From: Chlamydiota bacterium
GTDB taxonomy: Bacteria > Chlamydiota > Chlamydiia > Chlamydiales > SM23-39
Direction of reading: 5' to 3'
DNA length: 6,049 nucleotides
Assembly: GCA_027449725.1 (NCBI GenBank)
Contig: DAIDLB010000112.1
Location: forward strand, 1-6,049
Within the stretch, counting starts at the first letter, position 1; each line of letters opens with the position of its first letter. A model generated the notes under the pieces. That model was not told the origin of the DNA. It ran no database searches and was given only the letters and a program-made list of their open reading frames with translations. Below are positions 5,808 to 6,049 of this stretch, one piece after another. Position numbers and translations under genes: made by a program.

Positions 5808-5995
5808 ATGAATTCGGGATGCAAAGTCTCAGGAGACGATGCATGGCTCCTCGTCGACTTGGGACATTGGATTTTGATGCGGAGAGATCTTCTCCTCGTG
5901 TCGGTAAAACGTGCTTTATACCATTCCAAAAAAACAAATTCATAAATTTAATTGACAGGGTCTGTTAGACTATTTGCCTTTCAAAAAGGATGTTT

Positions 5996-6049
5996 ATGCG
6001 TGGAAGAAAGGCTGGGGCTATCAAAGACCTCGAACAATACGATTTCGAC
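5996..6049 (+). CDS. Partial unidentified gene, first 18 codons
   Basis: AAGGA at 5986-5990 lies five bases before the ATG at 5996, and the frame is open to the window edge: MRGRKAGAIKDLEQYDFD. An in-frame ATG at 5990 overlaps the Shine-Dalgarno and is less likely. The N-terminus is basic and then acidic, with no signal peptide, so a cytoplasmic protein is likely. Too little is visible to name a family. It is divergent from the lipoprotein gene across the 393-base gap. The product continues beyond the window. Confidence 0.55.
   Translation, partial: MRGRKAGAIKDLEQYDFD

Larger units (their letters stand above)
5603..5995. other. 393-bp divergent non-coding region
   Basis: This gap separates the minus-strand lipoprotein gene from the plus-strand partial gene at 5996. 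From left to right it holds the lipoprotein ribosome binding site, a 137-bp compound inverted repeat (5631-5767), a likely minus-strand promoter just outside it (near 5772-5807), and about 180 bases in which I see no gene. That last part has small imperfect repeats only: GGAGA-GATCT-TCTCC at 5881-5895 and a second copy of TTTATACCA at 5915-5923. A TTGACA at 5952-5957 points toward the right-hand gene but lacks a well-spaced -10. Confidence 0.7.

Noticed and set aside
5603..5929. N-terminal extension of the lipoprotein frame to 5929
   Set aside because: The extension runs through the inverted repeat, has no signal or domain, and the ATG at 5602 has a Shine-Dalgarno and starts a proper lipoprotein signal peptide.

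Overview
The window looks like chromosomal DNA of a Gram-negative bacterium: it encodes a lipobox lipoprotein with a glycine zipper, a signal-peptide TPR protein and a TonB/TolA-type anchor. The style of the proteins (two unrelated TPR proteins, one with a short two-helix membrane hairpin) suggests a member of the Chlamydiota or another PVC lineage. That is an impression from protein style, not a proven assignment. There are no rRNA, tRNA, CRISPR or recognisable transposase genes.

Layout. (1) Positions 1-3059, minus strand: a two-gene unit. A large secreted TPR protein (870 aa, from 3059 to 447) is joined by an ATGA overlap to a second reading frame that starts at 450 and runs off the left edge. 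That partial protein begins with one membrane helix carrying an SxxxH motif and continues as a proline-rich chain, the architecture of TonB/TolA energy transducers. (2) Positions 3060-3200: a short divergent intergenic region with a good plus-strand promoter and a 10-bp palindrome on its -35 box. (3) Positions 3201-4109, plus strand: a ten-helix EamA/DMT-like transporter. (4) Positions 4095-5126, minus strand: a membrane-hairpin plus TPR protein whose 3' end overlaps the transporter by 15 bp. Its promoter abuts the start, so its mRNA is nearly leaderless. (5) Positions 5171-5602, minus strand: a small glycine-zipper lipoprotein with a duplicated C-terminal helical motif. (6) Positions 5603-5995: non-coding DNA dominated by a 137-bp compound inverted repeat that would form most of the lipoprotein mRNA leader. 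(7) Positions 5996-6049, plus strand: the first 18 codons of an unidentified gene with a good ribosome binding site.

How it fits together. The left pair is most simply read as an envelope module: a periplasmic TPR scaffold translationally coupled to an inner-membrane transducer that spans the periplasm. The middle genes are a metabolite exporter or importer and a membrane-anchored TPR adaptor. The right side holds an envelope lipoprotein under a structured leader or a small MITE-like insertion. The best candidates for something undescribed are the 137-bp inverted repeat and the TPR/TonB-like pair.
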